Below, piece after piece: positions 46,844-56,144 of a stretch of 64,000 bases of DNA. The position numbers were made by a program, and so were the translations under genes. The notes under the pieces are model-generated. The model was not told where the DNA came from. It ran no database searches and saw nothing but the letters and a program-made list of their open reading frames with translations. Location: positions 17,015 to 81,014 of the forward strand of contig NZ_NGNS01000022.1 in the NCBI RefSeq assembly GCF_002165625.1, read 5' to 3'. How positions within the stretch are numbered: position 1 is the stretch's first letter; each line of letters begins with the position of its first letter. This stretch comes from Neiella marina (GTDB taxonomy: Bacteria > Pseudomonadota > Gammaproteobacteria > Enterobacterales > Neiellaceae).

Positions 46844-48240
46844 TACATTGCCTCCTTGATATCCGATGTTGATTGCGGGCTCAACGAGCCGCTGTCAATC
46901 AATTGTGCTTGCAATTGCTCCAAACCATCTTCAATACCAAATAGCGCGTATTCTGTTGATGGCGTCACGCCATGCTGTTCGAGCGCCTGCCATGGGGTGA
47001 TGCCAATCCGAGAACACAGCACATGTTTAATGCCAGACAAAGCCTGGAGATTGGCGTCCATCCGGCTTTCAGCGACATCACAATCATCGCCAACGCAGTA
47101 CTTGCTGACTTGTCGTGGTTCGCGTTGTTCGATGCCATCGGCAGTGATCCGATACACCGCAAATGATTCGGCGTAGCCAAAGTGTTGATCGATCAGCACC
47201 CCTGACTTGCTTGCTACGGCAACCAGCACCGAGCTTTCCTCGTCGCTCTGTGTTGGCGGTGATTGTGTTGCTGCCAATTCATTCAAATCAATATCTTGTC
47301 CTAAATGACCCACCGCATCGGCGCGACATTGTTGACAGTGACTCATCTGTGCCATGTTGGTGCCAGCCGCTTGGCGGGCGGCACTGACTTCGTCTTCGGT
47401 TGGTTGACGCTGGCCAGTTAGGCCAAAATAAGTGCCGTGAGCAGGGTCAGAAATGAGTGGCATGATGTTGTGCAGCAAAGCGCCGTAGCTCTTTAACTCT
47501 TGTGATAAGGCTTCGATATGGTGGTCATTAATGCCTGGGATCAGCACCGTATTGACCTTCACCAACATACCGGCCGCGACAGCAGCTTGCAGCCCGGCTA
47601 ACTGGCGATCTATCAAGGTTTGTGCGCCCTGACGACCGCGAAGTCGTTTGTGGTTATAAAAAACCCATGGGTATATCTTCTCGCCAATGGCGGCATCAAT
47701 ACAGTTAATAGTGATGGTCAAATGACTAACACCAGCCGACTTGAGTGGCTCTACCTGCTCTAGTAACGCCAAGCCGTTGGTTGAAACACAAAGATGCACA
47801 TCGGGCTCGGTGCGAGCGACGGTTTTAAGTGTTGCTAGGGTTGCAGCAGGGTTGGCGAGCGGATCACCCGGTCCGGCAATACCGACGACATTGGTCTGCG
47901 GGATCCGCGCTTTGACTTTGCTGAAGCGATCGGCCCCCTGAGCAGGTGACAACAATTTTGATACCACACCTGGGCGAGATTCATTGCTGCAGTCAAATTT
48001 ACGGTTGCAGTAATTACATTGGATATTGCAAGCAGGAGCAACAGGCAGGTGAATTCGGGCATACTTATGCCCCTCCGGCGAATAGCACGGATGAGTGGTG
48101 ACTTTATTGACCACATCCGCCGACAACTTAGGATCGTCCAATTGTAATCCCAGCGCGGCACTATCGTTGGTTTGGCTACCACAGCCATTGCCTGCTTGCG
48201 TATGCCCGGTTGGCGTACAGCTGGTATGCGTTTGCTCCAT
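46843..48240 (-). CDS. nifB: NifB, radical SAM FeMo-co precursor synthase
   Basis: Builds NifB-co, the 8Fe core of FeMo-co. About 465 residues: the radical SAM motif HLPVAPACNIQCNYCNRKFDC near residues 62-82, GIAGPGDPLANP near 115, and a C-terminal NifX-like domain (VAVASKSGVLIDQHFGYAESFAVY onward, from about residue 335). I start at the ATG at 48240 with GGGAG seven bases upstream; longer frames would begin at or before the predicted transcript start of 48295. First gene of the nifB-ferredoxin-nifQ unit, with its own promoter and NifA site. Confidence 0.96.
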   Translation of the reverse strand: MEQTHTSCTPTGHTQAGNGCGSQTNDSAALGLQLDDPKLSADVVNKVTTHPCYSPEGHKYARIHLPVAPACNIQCNYCNRKFDCSNESRPGVVSKLLSPAQGADRFSKVKARIPQTNVVGIAGPGDPLANPAATLATLKTVARTEPDVHLCVSTNGLALLEQVEPLKSAGVSHLTITINCIDAAIGEKIYPWVFYNHKRLRGRQGAQTLIDRQLAGLQAAVAAGMLVKVNTVLIPGINDHHIEALSQELKSYGALLHNIMPLISDPAHGTYFGLTGQRQPTEDEVSAARQAAGTNMAQMSHCQQCRADAVGHLGQDIDLNELAATQSPPTQSDEESSVLVAVASKSGVLIDQHFGYAESFAVYRITADGIEQREPRQVSKYCVGDDCDVAESRMDANLQALSGIKHVLCSRIGITPWQALEQHGVTPSTEYALFGIEDGLEQLQAQLIDSGSLSPQSTSDIKEAM

Positions 48241-48305
48241 AATCTGGCTCCCAAAGTCACAGCCTGTTGTTTCGGCATCTGACAACTTCATCTGAGAACG
48301 ACTAC

Positions 48306-48321
48306 TGCAAACTACATTCCA
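48306..48321 (-). promoter_or_regulatory. Sigma-54 promoter of nifB
   Basis: On the minus strand TGGAATGTAGTTTGCA: GG-N10-GC and a perfect TTGCA. Transcript start near 48295. Confidence 0.75.
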
Positions 48322-48393
48322 AACCAAAAATTCAACTATTTCATTGAGTTAAAAATATCAGCAAATACATTCGCAACCATTTGTTCCACAACT

Positions 48394-48409
48394 TGTGACA
48401 AAGCCGACA
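48394..48409. promoter_or_regulatory. NifA upstream activating site for nifB
   Basis: TGTGACAAAGCCGACA, exact TGT-N10-ACA, about 100-115 bases before the start. Its right half lies in a GCCGACA/TGTCGGC hairpin (48403-48419) that may serve the lipase gene as a weak terminator. Confidence 0.7.
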
Positions 48410-48448
48410 TAGTGTCGGCGCCGACCATAGCGCGGCCGTAACGACACA

Positions 48449-49282
48449 CTAATCGTGGAAATCCCAAGCTTTCACCGCACTGAGGTAATGCTCCATGCCA
48501 TGATCTTCAACACCATCGATACCCTTTTCAGTCACGGCATTGACCGCGCCATCAAAGGCATCGAGAAATCGAAACCAAAAACCCGGCTCTCGATGGATCT
48601 CTTTTTCTTCCGAAATGTAGAGGTAGCAACCGACATGGCTGTAGCCCATTGAGCGGGTGGGCACCCGAGTCACCATGTCATTGTTGTTGTGGAATCGGAA
48701 CATTCTGGCACCGCATTCAATATTGAATAGCCGCGAGGTATTTCGCGTCATTGCCCGAGGCTGACCAAACGTGTAGAGGCTGGTAAATGGTTCATCACGA
48801 TGAACAAACATGGCTGCAATCACAGTCGCCATCGCCCCACCTAAACTATGACCACACAAAAACACCGGCAGTTTGGCTTTGCCAGCAGCTTTACGTGCTT
48901 GTTGAAGCTGTTCAATTCGTTGCTCAATGGGATGCCATACATCCTCAACCGAGCGCCAAAAACCCCGATGAAAGCGGCCAAACAACTGCTCCGTTGGAAA
49001 AGCATCAATATTGTCGAGCCAATCGCGCTTTTCATCAGTGCCTCGGCAAGCCACACACAAGTAATCGCGGTGTTCAATCAGCGCAGCCTGAGCACTGTTT
49101 TGATCAACCCCAAGTACCGCGACAAAACCATCATCCTCTTGTTGCAGCTGTTGCAAAATCGCCGCCTCATCGGGCTTGGCGTCATCATCTGAAACCTTGA
49201 GATAAACAAGCTGAGACAACCTTGCCATCCAATAGGCATTACCAGCATTGAGTTTGGAGATGTAGGGCGAAACCTGAGGCAT
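48449..49282 (-). CDS. Class 3 lipase-like hydrolase
   Basis: A 277-residue intracellular alpha/beta hydrolase (lipase class 3, PF01764). The nucleophile elbow is LCGHSLGGAMATVIAAMF (Ser near residue 144), preceded by FHRGFWRSVEDVW, and the Asp is in DMVTRVP; the C-terminal YLYISEEKEIHREPGFWFRF follows and a His near the end (EHYLSA) may complete the triad. No signal peptide. The substrate, a lipid ester, is not known. No link to nif visible besides position. Confidence 0.85.
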   Translation of the reverse strand: MPQVSPYISKLNAGNAYWMARLSQLVYLKVSDDDAKPDEAAILQQLQQEDDGFVAVLGVDQNSAQAALIEHRDYLCVACRGTDEKRDWLDNIDAFPTEQLFGRFHRGFWRSVEDVWHPIEQRIEQLQQARKAAGKAKLPVFLCGHSLGGAMATVIAAMFVHRDEPFTSLYTFGQPRAMTRNTSRLFNIECGARMFRFHNNNDMVTRVPTRSMGYSHVGCYLYISEEKEIHREPGFWFRFLDAFDGAVNAVTEKGIDGVEDHGMEHYLSAVKAWDFHD

Positions 49283-49360
49283 GAGCTTGTCCTTTTACAT
49301 AGCTTAGCTATTTAGGATAGATGCAAAACTCGGAGTCGCGAATGCTTGATTCACCCTGTG

Positions 49361-50341
49361 CTACATCACGCCGCGAATATGCTGTTTAACTTGCGAGGCA
49401 TAGAAATTCGCCAGCCACTCGTGCAGCTCCGAACTCAATGCAGGCAACGCCGAAACGGCAGCATTTTCTTGCACCTGCTCGACCCGGCTAGCACCCGTGA
49501 TCACGGTACTCACCGCAGGCTGATCAAGCAGCCAACGCAACGCCATTTGCGCTAGCGACATGCCTTGCGGCAATTGAGTTTTAAGTACTTCGGCTAGATC
49601 GATAGCCTGCTCAAACGGAATACCAGAGAAGGTTTCACCAACGCTAAAGAAAGCACCGTCTTTGTTGTAGTTTCTGTGGTCGGTTTCGGCAAACTGTTGT
49701 TGCTTGGTCATCTTGCCAGACAGCACGCCACTGGCTAGCGGCAGCCTGACGATAATGCCAACTTGATGTTGCAACGCCAGCGGGAACAATTCGGTAATGT
49801 GGTCTTGGCGGAAGACATTAAAAATGGTTTGGATCGATGTCAGCTTTGGATGGGTGACGGCAAACAGGGCTTCATCCATGGTTTCAACACTAACACCAAA
49901 ATGCTTGATTAAGCCTTGTTGCTGAAAGTCTTCCATCCATGCCAGCATGTCGCCGTCTTTTAGCACTTCGGTTGGCACACAATGCAATTGAATTAAGTCC
50001 AAGGCTTCAACATTTAAGCGTTGCAAGGAACCTTGAATGTTGGCTTTAACCTTATCTTTGCTGTAGCCATTTGGAAACAAGGCGCCATCTCTGCCTACCT
50101 TGGTAGCGATAATTGGTTGTGTCATTGAAGCCGAACAGAAATCGCCAATTCGCGTCTCACTTAAGCCGCCGCCATAAACATCAGCAGTATCCCAAAAATT
50201 AATCTGTTGCTGTTCGGCGGCTTTGAGAACAGCTTCTGCACGGGCGTCATCTACTGGGCCAAAATCATTGCCTAACTGCCAGCAACCCAAACCAATTTCA
50301 GAAACTTCTAAGCCACTTTTTCCCAATACTCTTTTGTTCAT
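49361..50341 (-). CDS. Aldo/keto reductase
   Basis: A 326-residue NADP-dependent oxidoreductase. Motifs: LGKSGLEVSEIGLGCWQLG at the start, WDTADVYGGGLSE with Asp and Tyr of the tetrad (about 50-62), IIATKVG (Lys), DLIQLHCVP (His), and the closing VSTVITGASRVEQVQENA. I start at 50341 rather than the GTG nine bases earlier. The substrate is unknown. Divergent LysR gene 124 bases away could regulate it. Confidence 0.87.
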   Translation of the reverse strand: MNKRVLGKSGLEVSEIGLGCWQLGNDFGPVDDARAEAVLKAAEQQQINFWDTADVYGGGLSETRIGDFCSASMTQPIIATKVGRDGALFPNGYSKDKVKANIQGSLQRLNVEALDLIQLHCVPTEVLKDGDMLAWMEDFQQQGLIKHFGVSVETMDEALFAVTHPKLTSIQTIFNVFRQDHITELFPLALQHQVGIIVRLPLASGVLSGKMTKQQQFAETDHRNYNKDGAFFSVGETFSGIPFEQAIDLAEVLKTQLPQGMSLAQMALRWLLDQPAVSTVITGASRVEQVQENAAVSALPALSSELHEWLANFYASQVKQHIRGVM

Positions 50342-50465
50342 CCTGTTCACCCAAAGCGTAGTTCTTTCAACAATAAGATTGTATTCGCCACAACAAACAA
50401 GATAATTAGCTAAACAATTAACCCATTGTTAAGCTAAATAAACCCAATTAGTTCTGGAGCAATCA

Positions 50466-51347
50466 ATGCTCGATAGTCGACTCATCGCTTTTCTGACTGT
50501 GACTCGGTTCGGCAGCTTTACCAAAGCCGCGGATCACCTTGGCCTATCGAAAGCGCGCGTATCACAGCAGCTCACATCGTTGGAGCAACAACTTGGAGTG
50601 ACGTTGCTTCACCGTTCAACGCGTCGATTAATACTCACCGATGCGGGGAAGGCCTATCATCAAGAAAGTGCTCGCGCGGCGACAATACTGGAGCAAGCCA
50701 AGCAGCGGCTCGATGACGATCAAGCCAATATTGCCGGTACCGTTCGCATCAACTCTGTCGGAGGTATCTTCGCTGAGCGCAGCCTAACGCCAGCCCTTTG
50801 TGAGTTCATCAAACAGTACCCGTCAGTTGAACTCGAGTTGGATTTTTCCAGTAACCGGGTTGACCTATTGGCCGAGAACTACGATTTGGTATTTCGCATG
50901 GGCAAACTAGAAGATTCCAATCTCATCGCTCGCCAACTACTCACCGTTCGTAATCATATAGTCGCCAGCCCGACCTATTTCAATCGTTGTGGCAAACCTG
51001 ACAAACCAGATCAGCTTATTGATTATCAATGCCTTTGTGGTTCGGTTAAAAAGTGGCGTTTTGAGCATTGCAACTCAACGGAGTCTATCGACGTCACCGT
51101 CAATGGCGCCATTAGTTCGGCAAATGGCCATGTATTAAGAGCCGCAGCACTCGAGGGGCTTGGCATTGTCCGATTAAATCACTGGTACCTGGACGACGAT
51201 TTAGCGCAAGGCAAGTTGCAGCCAGTGTTTGATGATTGGTTGGTGCCATCTCAACCGCTATCTCTGGTGTATCGACAGGTCAAATACCAAACTCAGCGGG
51301 TCCGTTTGTTGGCTGATTTCTTGGTCGCTTACTTCGACAAACAGTAG
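50466..51347 (+). CDS. LysR-family regulator
   Basis: A 293-residue regulator. The N-terminal winged helix reads LDSRLIAFLTVTRFGSFTKAADHLGLSKARVSQQLTSLEQQLGVTLLHRSTRRLILTDAG in the usual form; the effector domain runs from about residue 90. It is of the CrgA/ArgP-like group with short C-terminus. It faces the aldo/keto reductase gene, the typical target layout for LysR. Promoter region between them is A/T-rich; no operator motif (T-N11-A) stands out enough to list. Confidence 0.9.
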   Translation: MLDSRLIAFLTVTRFGSFTKAADHLGLSKARVSQQLTSLEQQLGVTLLHRSTRRLILTDAGKAYHQESARAATILEQAKQRLDDDQANIAGTVRINSVGGIFAERSLTPALCEFIKQYPSVELELDFSSNRVDLLAENYDLVFRMGKLEDSNLIARQLLTVRNHIVASPTYFNRCGKPDKPDQLIDYQCLCGSVKKWRFEHCNSTESIDVTVNGAISSANGHVLRAAALEGLGIVRLNHWYLDDDLAQGKLQPVFDDWLVPSQPLSLVYRQVKYQTQRVRLLADFLVAYFDKQ

Positions 51348-51360
51348 CGAACTTGGCCGA

Positions 51361-51386
51361 TAAAAAAGGCGGCTCAAAGGCCGCCT
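51361..51386 (-). terminator. Intrinsic terminator of nifLA
   Basis: Stem AGGCGGC/GCCGCCT (51367-51373, 51380-51386) with loop TCAAAG, followed on the minus strand by T6. It sits 22 bases after the nifA stop and also after the convergent LysR gene. Confidence 0.88.
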
Positions 51387-51407
51387 AACGATGTTTTCAA
51401 ACTGACT

Positions 51408-52958
51408 TTACAACTGGCGCATTCGAATGTTCATGGTTTGGATCCGGTAGGCAATTTGCCTTGGTGTCATGTTCAGCAATCGCGCCGCTTTCGCTTGCAC
51501 CCAACCGGCTTGCTCCAGCGCAGCAATCACCCGTTCGCGATCATTGAGATTGGGATCTTCGAGATCGGTCTGGGGGGTGGCACCGCGAGTGGTTAACAAG
51601 TCACCGCCAAATTCATCAAGCAATATCAAATCTTGATCAATCTCGCCGCTTTCACTCATGATCGAAGCACGTTCGAGCATGTTCTCTAACTGACGTACAT
51701 TGCCCGGCCATTCGTAGTTCATCATTTTTCGAATGGCACCATCGGTCACCGTCAGCTTGCGTTTTTGATGGTTACCGATCTTTTCCAGTAGGAAGCTGGT
51801 CAGCTCTGGCACATCTTCGACTCGTTCACGCAGTGGTGCCGGGTAAATCGGCATCACATTCAGGCGATAGTACAAATCTTCGCGGAACCGCTCTTGGCGT
51901 ACTTCTTCCTCCAAGTTGCGGTTAGTGGCAGCAATGATTCGGACATCAACGTTCAGAGTTTGAGTGCCGCCGACTCGCTCGAACTCCCCCTCTTGCAATA
52001 CCCGCAACAACTTGGCCTGAAACGCCGCAGAGATTTCACCGACTTCATCGAGAAACAAAGTGCCACCATCGGCTACTTCAAAGCGGCCTTTGCGCTGTTT
52101 CATGGCGCCGGTAAACGCGCCCTTTTCATGGCCAAACAGCTCAGATTCCAACAAGTTGTCAGGTAATGCAGCACAGTTGAGTTTAACGAATGGCCCCGTT
52201 GCCCTCGGCGAGTTGTAGTGAATGGCATTGGCAATCAATTCTTTACCAGTACCTGATTCACCACGGACTAGTACCGTGCTATCCCATTTCGATACCAAAC
52301 GGATTTGTTCAAACACCCGTCGCATCGCCTGCGAATGGCCAACCATGTTATCCAGGCTGTAATTGTTGCGGACCTTACGCCGCAAGCGGTCGCGCTCTTG
52401 CTGCAAGTTGTCCTGTTTGGCTTCAACACCTTTGGCTAACTCGACGTTACGAGCAACCAAATTAGCTGTCATTTCCATAAAACGAGTGAAATCAGCCAAC
52501 AAGTGAGTGTCCGAGCTTTCCGGCTGCGCCGCCAATACGCCCAAAACGCCTGATTTGCCCTTGCTCACAGGTACAGCAATAAAGGGTTTGTCGAGCTCAT
52601 ACAAAGCCAGTTTGTCGGCAAAGCGAACATCATTGGAGACTTTACTTAGTACCACAGGTTGGCCATGGCGCATCACAGTGCCGAGCACGCCTTCGCCATT
52701 GCGATAACGAATATTGTTGGTTTGCGACGACTCGACATTGCCCGGCGCATGCAGGTTGTCGATCACCAATGACTCTTTTTCATCATCGAGTAAGGTCAGC
52801 ATGGCGTGGCGCAGTTTGGCCTTGTCATGCAACACTTTGAGGACACTGGTCATGGTTTGCTGATAATCAAGGCTATCGCCCAGCACGCTGCTGACTTCGT
52901 ACAATGCCGCGAGATGAATTTCTGCCAGCGAACTTTGAGAGGCTGTCATAGGACTCAT
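51408..52958 (-). CDS. nifA: NifA, sigma-54 activator of nif
   Basis: A 516-residue enhancer-binding protein. GAF domain about residues 20-170; AAA+ domain with Walker [12 protein letters not shown] (near 234), the sigma-54 contact GAFTGA (near 276), and Walker B-type [12 protein letters not shown]; a C-terminal Fis-type helix-turn-helix ([27 protein letters not shown]). The linker after the AAA+ domain has no Cys, so it is the NifL-controlled type, not the oxygen-sensing type of rhizobia. Start shares four bases with the nifL stop (ATGA) and has GGAGG upstream. Predicted to act at the six promoters listed. Confidence 0.97.
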   Translation of the reverse strand: MSPMTASQSSLAEIHLAALYEVSSVLGDSLDYQQTMTSVLKVLHDKAKLRHAMLTLLDDEKESLVIDNLHAPGNVESSQTNNIRYRNGEGVLGTVMRHGQPVVLSKVSNDVRFADKLALYELDKPFIAVPVSKGKSGVLGVLAAQPESSDTHLLADFTRFMEMTANLVARNVELAKGVEAKQDNLQQERDRLRRKVRNNYSLDNMVGHSQAMRRVFEQIRLVSKWDSTVLVRGESGTGKELIANAIHYNSPRATGPFVKLNCAALPDNLLESELFGHEKGAFTGAMKQRKGRFEVADGGTLFLDEVGEISAAFQAKLLRVLQEGEFERVGGTQTLNVDVRIIAATNRNLEEEVRQERFREDLYYRLNVMPIYPAPLRERVEDVPELTSFLLEKIGNHQKRKLTVTDGAIRKMMNYEWPGNVRQLENMLERASIMSESGEIDQDLILLDEFGGDLLTTRGATPQTDLEDPNLNDRERVIAALEQAGWVQAKAARLLNMTPRQIAYRIQTMNIRMRQL

Positions 52959-54532
52959 AATCGACCTCCAAAACTACTTTCCGAATGACGGTTGGGTAGT
53001 ACTACTCGCACTCGACAGCCACCCAACTCTGCCGAGTGAATATCAACGGTACCGCTGTGCTCGTTGATCACCTGTTGCACAATACTCAAGCCGATGCCAC
53101 GGCAACCACCCGATGTTGCTGGTTTGGTACTGACAAACGGTTGGAAGATACGTAACTTGCGGGCTTTATCCACACCTGGGCCGGTGTCATCAAAGGTCAC
53201 CACCACTTCGTCATGATCAACGAAGGTGGAAATCAAAATTTGCCGGTTGGCTGATTTGGCATAATCAATGGCATCAATGGCATTGTCGAGTAGCTGTTTG
53301 AGCGCCACCCGCAACCGAGATGGCTGTCCATTGATTGATGGCAAGGTGGCGGTTAGTGACAGCTGCAACGGGATTGAGCGACCAAGTAAGCGCTCAGTTG
53401 CCATTGCCGAAATGTCGTGAATCAACTGGTTAACATTGACTGGTTGCAAGGCCTCTTGCGGCCGTTCGGGCAAGGCATTTTTTAACTCTTCGACAGAATT
53501 AGCACCAGTGCGCAGCGCCTCTTCCATGGCGTCGATGCCGGGACATTGCTTAGTGGTTTGACACATCATGTTGACGGCCGCTTCAATCATATTGATTGGC
53601 CCTTGCATCTGATGAATCGCCGCGTGCAAGGTCTCTTGCATGGCGTGCAGCATCTCCGACTCTGCGGTTGAGCGTTGCAGCTCGCTGATCCGCTGCTGCT
53701 CAATATGGCGTTTTTCGCGGGTGTACTCAGTGATCGCTAAGATCAAATGCTGTTGAGCTTTGGGCTGAAAATAGCCATCGACGTCGCTGTCATTGACCGC
53801 AATGGCTGACAACCGACAACTAAACCAACGCTGATCTTGTTGGCGTTTCATATCAACGCTAACGCTATGGCCTTCGGCATAGTTGGCCGACATTAACTTG
53901 CGAATAGCATCGGTACCGAGCTGTTGCTTGAGGCGGGTAAGCACTTCATAAGCCGGCTCGTTATCAAAATCGGCCGCTAAGGCTTTGTAGGCCAAATTGT
54001 CGAGCACTACTTTATTCTCATCATCAAGCAAAGCAATGGCGACAGGAGCGGCGTTGAGTACGGCTTCAACCACAGTGTTTTGATTGTTCAACCGAGTTGA
54101 AATGGCGTGCGACTCGGTGACATCGCGGTGCATTCCCATAAAGTGAGTAATGTTACCGGCGTCGTCGCGTATTGGTGAAATCGTCACATCAGCGAGGTAG
54201 CGTTCACCGGTTTTGCGTCGGTTGATTAAGCGCCCCTGCCAACAATTGCCTTCGGTAATGGTATTCCACAGCGATTGATAGATTTGACTCGGAGTCGTGC
54301 GGTAACTCAGCATCGAGTGATTACAACCAATCACTTCATCGGTTTGATAACCGGTAATGCGACTAAAACCTTCATTGACGTAAACAATCTTGGCCTGAAG
54401 ATCAGTGATAGATATTGCCATTGGCGCTTGTTCAACAATCTGCACCATTTGCTGAAGCGAGGAGGCAGAGTCAATTTGGCTTAGTTCAAATTGCGCTCCA
54501 AGCGTTGGCGGCTCGAGAATAGATTTGGTCAT
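52955..54532 (-). CDS. nifL: NifL, redox/nitrogen-responsive anti-activator
   Basis: A 525-residue NifL. First PAS domain (about 25-135) with ITDLQAKIVYVNEGFSRITGYQTDEVIG, expected to hold FAD; second PAS about 145-255; then a histidine-kinase-like part with HQMQGPINMIE, the N box KQLLDNAIDA, and G boxes DDTGPGV and GCRGIGLSIVQ. In Azotobacter the GHKL domain binds ADP and GlnK but does not phosphorylate. NifL binds and holds NifA under oxygen or fixed nitrogen. Start at 54532 (GAGGA upstream). Cotranscribed with nifA, overlapping by four bases. Confidence 0.95.
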   Translation of the reverse strand: MTKSILEPPTLGAQFELSQIDSASSLQQMVQIVEQAPMAISITDLQAKIVYVNEGFSRITGYQTDEVIGCNHSMLSYRTTPSQIYQSLWNTITEGNCWQGRLINRRKTGERYLADVTISPIRDDAGNITHFMGMHRDVTESHAISTRLNNQNTVVEAVLNAAPVAIALLDDENKVVLDNLAYKALAADFDNEPAYEVLTRLKQQLGTDAIRKLMSANYAEGHSVSVDMKRQQDQRWFSCRLSAIAVNDSDVDGYFQPKAQQHLILAITEYTREKRHIEQQRISELQRSTAESEMLHAMQETLHAAIHQMQGPINMIEAAVNMMCQTTKQCPGIDAMEEALRTGANSVEELKNALPERPQEALQPVNVNQLIHDISAMATERLLGRSIPLQLSLTATLPSINGQPSRLRVALKQLLDNAIDAIDYAKSANRQILISTFVDHDEVVVTFDDTGPGVDKARKLRIFQPFVSTKPATSGGCRGIGLSIVQQVINEHSGTVDIHSAELGGCRVRVVLPNRHSESSFGGRL

Positions 54533-54648
54533 GATGGTCCTCGGCAAGTCAAAAGTTACCGCATCATTGCCAGCGCAGTTGTCAGCTAATCGCTCGGCAG
54601 ATGATGCACATCGGTTAATGGACTAAGGTCTGTTGACCTTTGCTCTGC

Positions 54649-54664
54649 TGCAAACCCCATTCCC
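54649..54664 (-). promoter_or_regulatory. Candidate sigma-54 promoter of nifLA
   Basis: On the minus strand GGGAATGGGGTTTGCA: GG-N10-GC, perfect TTGCA. Start near 54638, leader about 106 bases. Confidence 0.5.
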
Positions 54665-54706
54665 ACTTCAATCACCAGTAACCACGGGGGCTGATAAAGC
54701 GGACAT

Positions 54707-54722
54707 TGTTTGATTTGTAACA
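54707..54722. promoter_or_regulatory. NifA site shared by nifLA and rnf
   Basis: TGTTTGATTTGTAACA, exact TGT-N10-ACA, about 70-85 bases before the nifL start and 155-170 before the rnfA start. Confidence 0.6.
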
Positions 54723-54850
54723 AACTAGCACAAAGTAATTGGCTCGATTGTCACAAATCGCCCGCGGAACAATTCTCATTTACCTAGCTATCAACGCTAA
54801 ACGCGCACCACAAAAGGGATTTAGTGGGTTGTTGATTCAAATTGGTGAGC

Positions 54851-54866
54851 TGGTATGGCACCTGCA
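54851..54866 (+). promoter_or_regulatory. Sigma-54 promoter of rnf operon
   Basis: TGGTATGGCACCTGCA: GG-N10-GC. Transcript start near 54877, only 28 bases before the rnfA ATG, which rules out the longer in-frame GTG at 54842. Confidence 0.65.
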
Positions 54867-54904
54867 ATGAGCATCAGCATGATCGTTTTGTATGGGATCA
54901 CACC

Positions 54905-55489
54905 ATGTCTGAACATTTGCTTTTGCTGATCAGTACCGCACTGGTTAACAACGTTGTATTAGCCAAGTTCCTCGGCCTTTGTCCGTTTATGGGCGTTTCT
55001 GGCAAGATTGACAGTGCCATAGGGATGGGCTTTGCCACCACTTTTGTGTTGTGTCTCACCGCTATTGCCTCGTGGATGGTCGAGCACTTCATTCTTGCCC
55101 CGCTCGACCTGCAAATCATGCGCATTTTGGCATTCATTCTGGTGATTGCTGCAGTGGTTCAGTTTACTGAGCTGGTGATTCAAAAAATCAGTCCGCCACT
55201 TTATCAAGCGCTGGGGATTTTCCTGCCTTTGATCACCACCAACTGCGCCGTACTTGGTGTAGCCATTTTGGTGGTGCAACAACAGATGACACTGTTTCAA
55301 ACCCTTTTTTATGCCTTTGGTTCAGCGTTGGGCTTTAGCTTGGTGATCGTATTGTTTGCTGGCTTAAGACAACGATTGAAACTGGCTAACGTGCCTGAGT
55401 CACTGGCCGGAATACCCATTGCGTTCATTACCGCTGGCTTACTGTCGATGGCCTTCATGGGCTTTGCTGGCATGGTCGGTTCAGCCTAA
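54905..55489 (+). CDS. rnfA: RnfA, membrane subunit of Rnf complex
   Basis: A 194-residue, six-helix integral protein. Family start [34 protein letters not shown], ending with [10 protein letters not shown]. RnfA and RnfE are paired inverted subunits that hold a shared 2Fe-2S centre (Cys in LGLCPFMG and [10 protein letters not shown]). The Rnf complex uses ion motive force to drive electrons from NADH to ferredoxin or flavodoxin, here probably for nitrogenase. First gene of the nif-linked rnf operon. Confidence 0.97.
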   Translation: MSEHLLLLISTALVNNVVLAKFLGLCPFMGVSGKIDSAIGMGFATTFVLCLTAIASWMVEHFILAPLDLQIMRILAFILVIAAVVQFTELVIQKISPPLYQALGIFLPLITTNCAVLGVAILVVQQQMTLFQTLFYAFGSALGFSLVIVLFAGLRQRLKLANVPESLAGIPIAFITAGLLSMAFMGFAGMVGSA

Positions 55490-55503
55490 GGAGCACAACG
55501 AAA

Positions 55504-56031
55504 ATGATGACATTAATTTCCATCGTCGCATTGGCCGCCATCGGCGGTTTACTGGGAGGCTTGCTAGGTTGGGCGTCAAAAGCACTGAAAGTCGAAGGCG
55601 ATCCTCGTGTTGATGAACTCGAAGGCATGCTGCCGGGCGGTCAGTGTGGCCAATGTGGTGAGCCGGGTTGTCGGCAAGCTGCCGAAGCCATGGTCGCGGG
55701 TAAACTGGGGCCTGATTGTTGCCCGCCGGGTGGTCGCTCACTGGCTCAGAGTATTTCTTCTCTGCTGGGCGTGGCATTAACAGAAGGCGGCGAAGACATC
55801 CCGGTGGTTGCCCGTATCGACGAGTCATTATGTTCAGGTTGTACCCGCTGCTTTAAGGCCTGTCCGTTCGACGCCATCGTCGGTGCCAACCGCCAAATGC
55901 ACACTGTAATTCGTCATGTTTGCACCGGCTGCCGACTGTGCGAGAAAGCCTGCCCACAAGGCTGTTTGTCGATGGATCCGGTAGCACCAGAGCTTCATAC
56001 CTGGCAATGGCCAAAACCAAAGGTGGCCTGA
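55504..56031 (+). CDS. rnfB: RnfB, ferredoxin-type subunit
   Basis: A 175-residue protein. One N-terminal membrane helix; the Fe-S domain CGQCGEPGCRQAAEAM then CPPGG near residues 48-76; two 4Fe-4S motifs CSGCTRCFKACP and CTGCRLCEKACPQGC. RnfB transfers electrons to the soluble carrier. AAGGAG lies before the ATG. Its stop overlaps a short ORF that runs into rnfC. Confidence 0.97.
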   Translation: MMTLISIVALAAIGGLLGGLLGWASKALKVEGDPRVDELEGMLPGGQCGQCGEPGCRQAAEAMVAGKLGPDCCPPGGRSLAQSISSLLGVALTEGGEDIPVVARIDESLCSGCTRCFKACPFDAIVGANRQMHTVIRHVCTGCRLCEKACPQGCLSMDPVAPELHTWQWPKPKVA

Positions 56032-56144
56032 TGAAACGTCATCTGATCAACAGTCGCTTAATGAACCAACATCGAAAGCCATTGCGCTTGGTATTTTCCA
56101 CAGGCTCGATGATCGAGCCGGGAGTTGCATCATGCTTGCTCTAA
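56031..56144 (+). CDS. Possible 37-residue coupled ORF between rnfB and rnfC
   Basis: Starts in ATGA overlap with the rnfB stop and ends 13 bases inside rnfC. It encodes a basic peptide (MKRHLINSRLMNQHRKPL..., about 37 residues). No homologue is known to me. It could be a leader that couples rnfC translation, or chance. The real rnfC start has its own GGGAG box within it. Confidence 0.25.
   Translation: MKRHLINSRLMNQHRKPLRLVFSTGSMIEPGVASCLL

Larger units (their letters stand above)
54533..54904. promoter_or_regulatory. Divergent nifLA / rnf control region
   Basis: 372 bases with predicted sigma-54 promoters facing both ways and one TGT-N10-ACA site between them; each is listed. No gene is seen here. 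Confidence 0.6.

Noticed and set aside
48403..48419. Hairpin GCCGACA/TGTCGGC as a full terminator
   Set aside because: The stem is good, but the T-run after it on the minus strand is only three bases; it also overlaps the NifA site.
54842..54904. Extended N-terminus of RnfA from a GTG at 54842
   Set aside because: It would place the start before the predicted transcript start and adds residues unlike the family.
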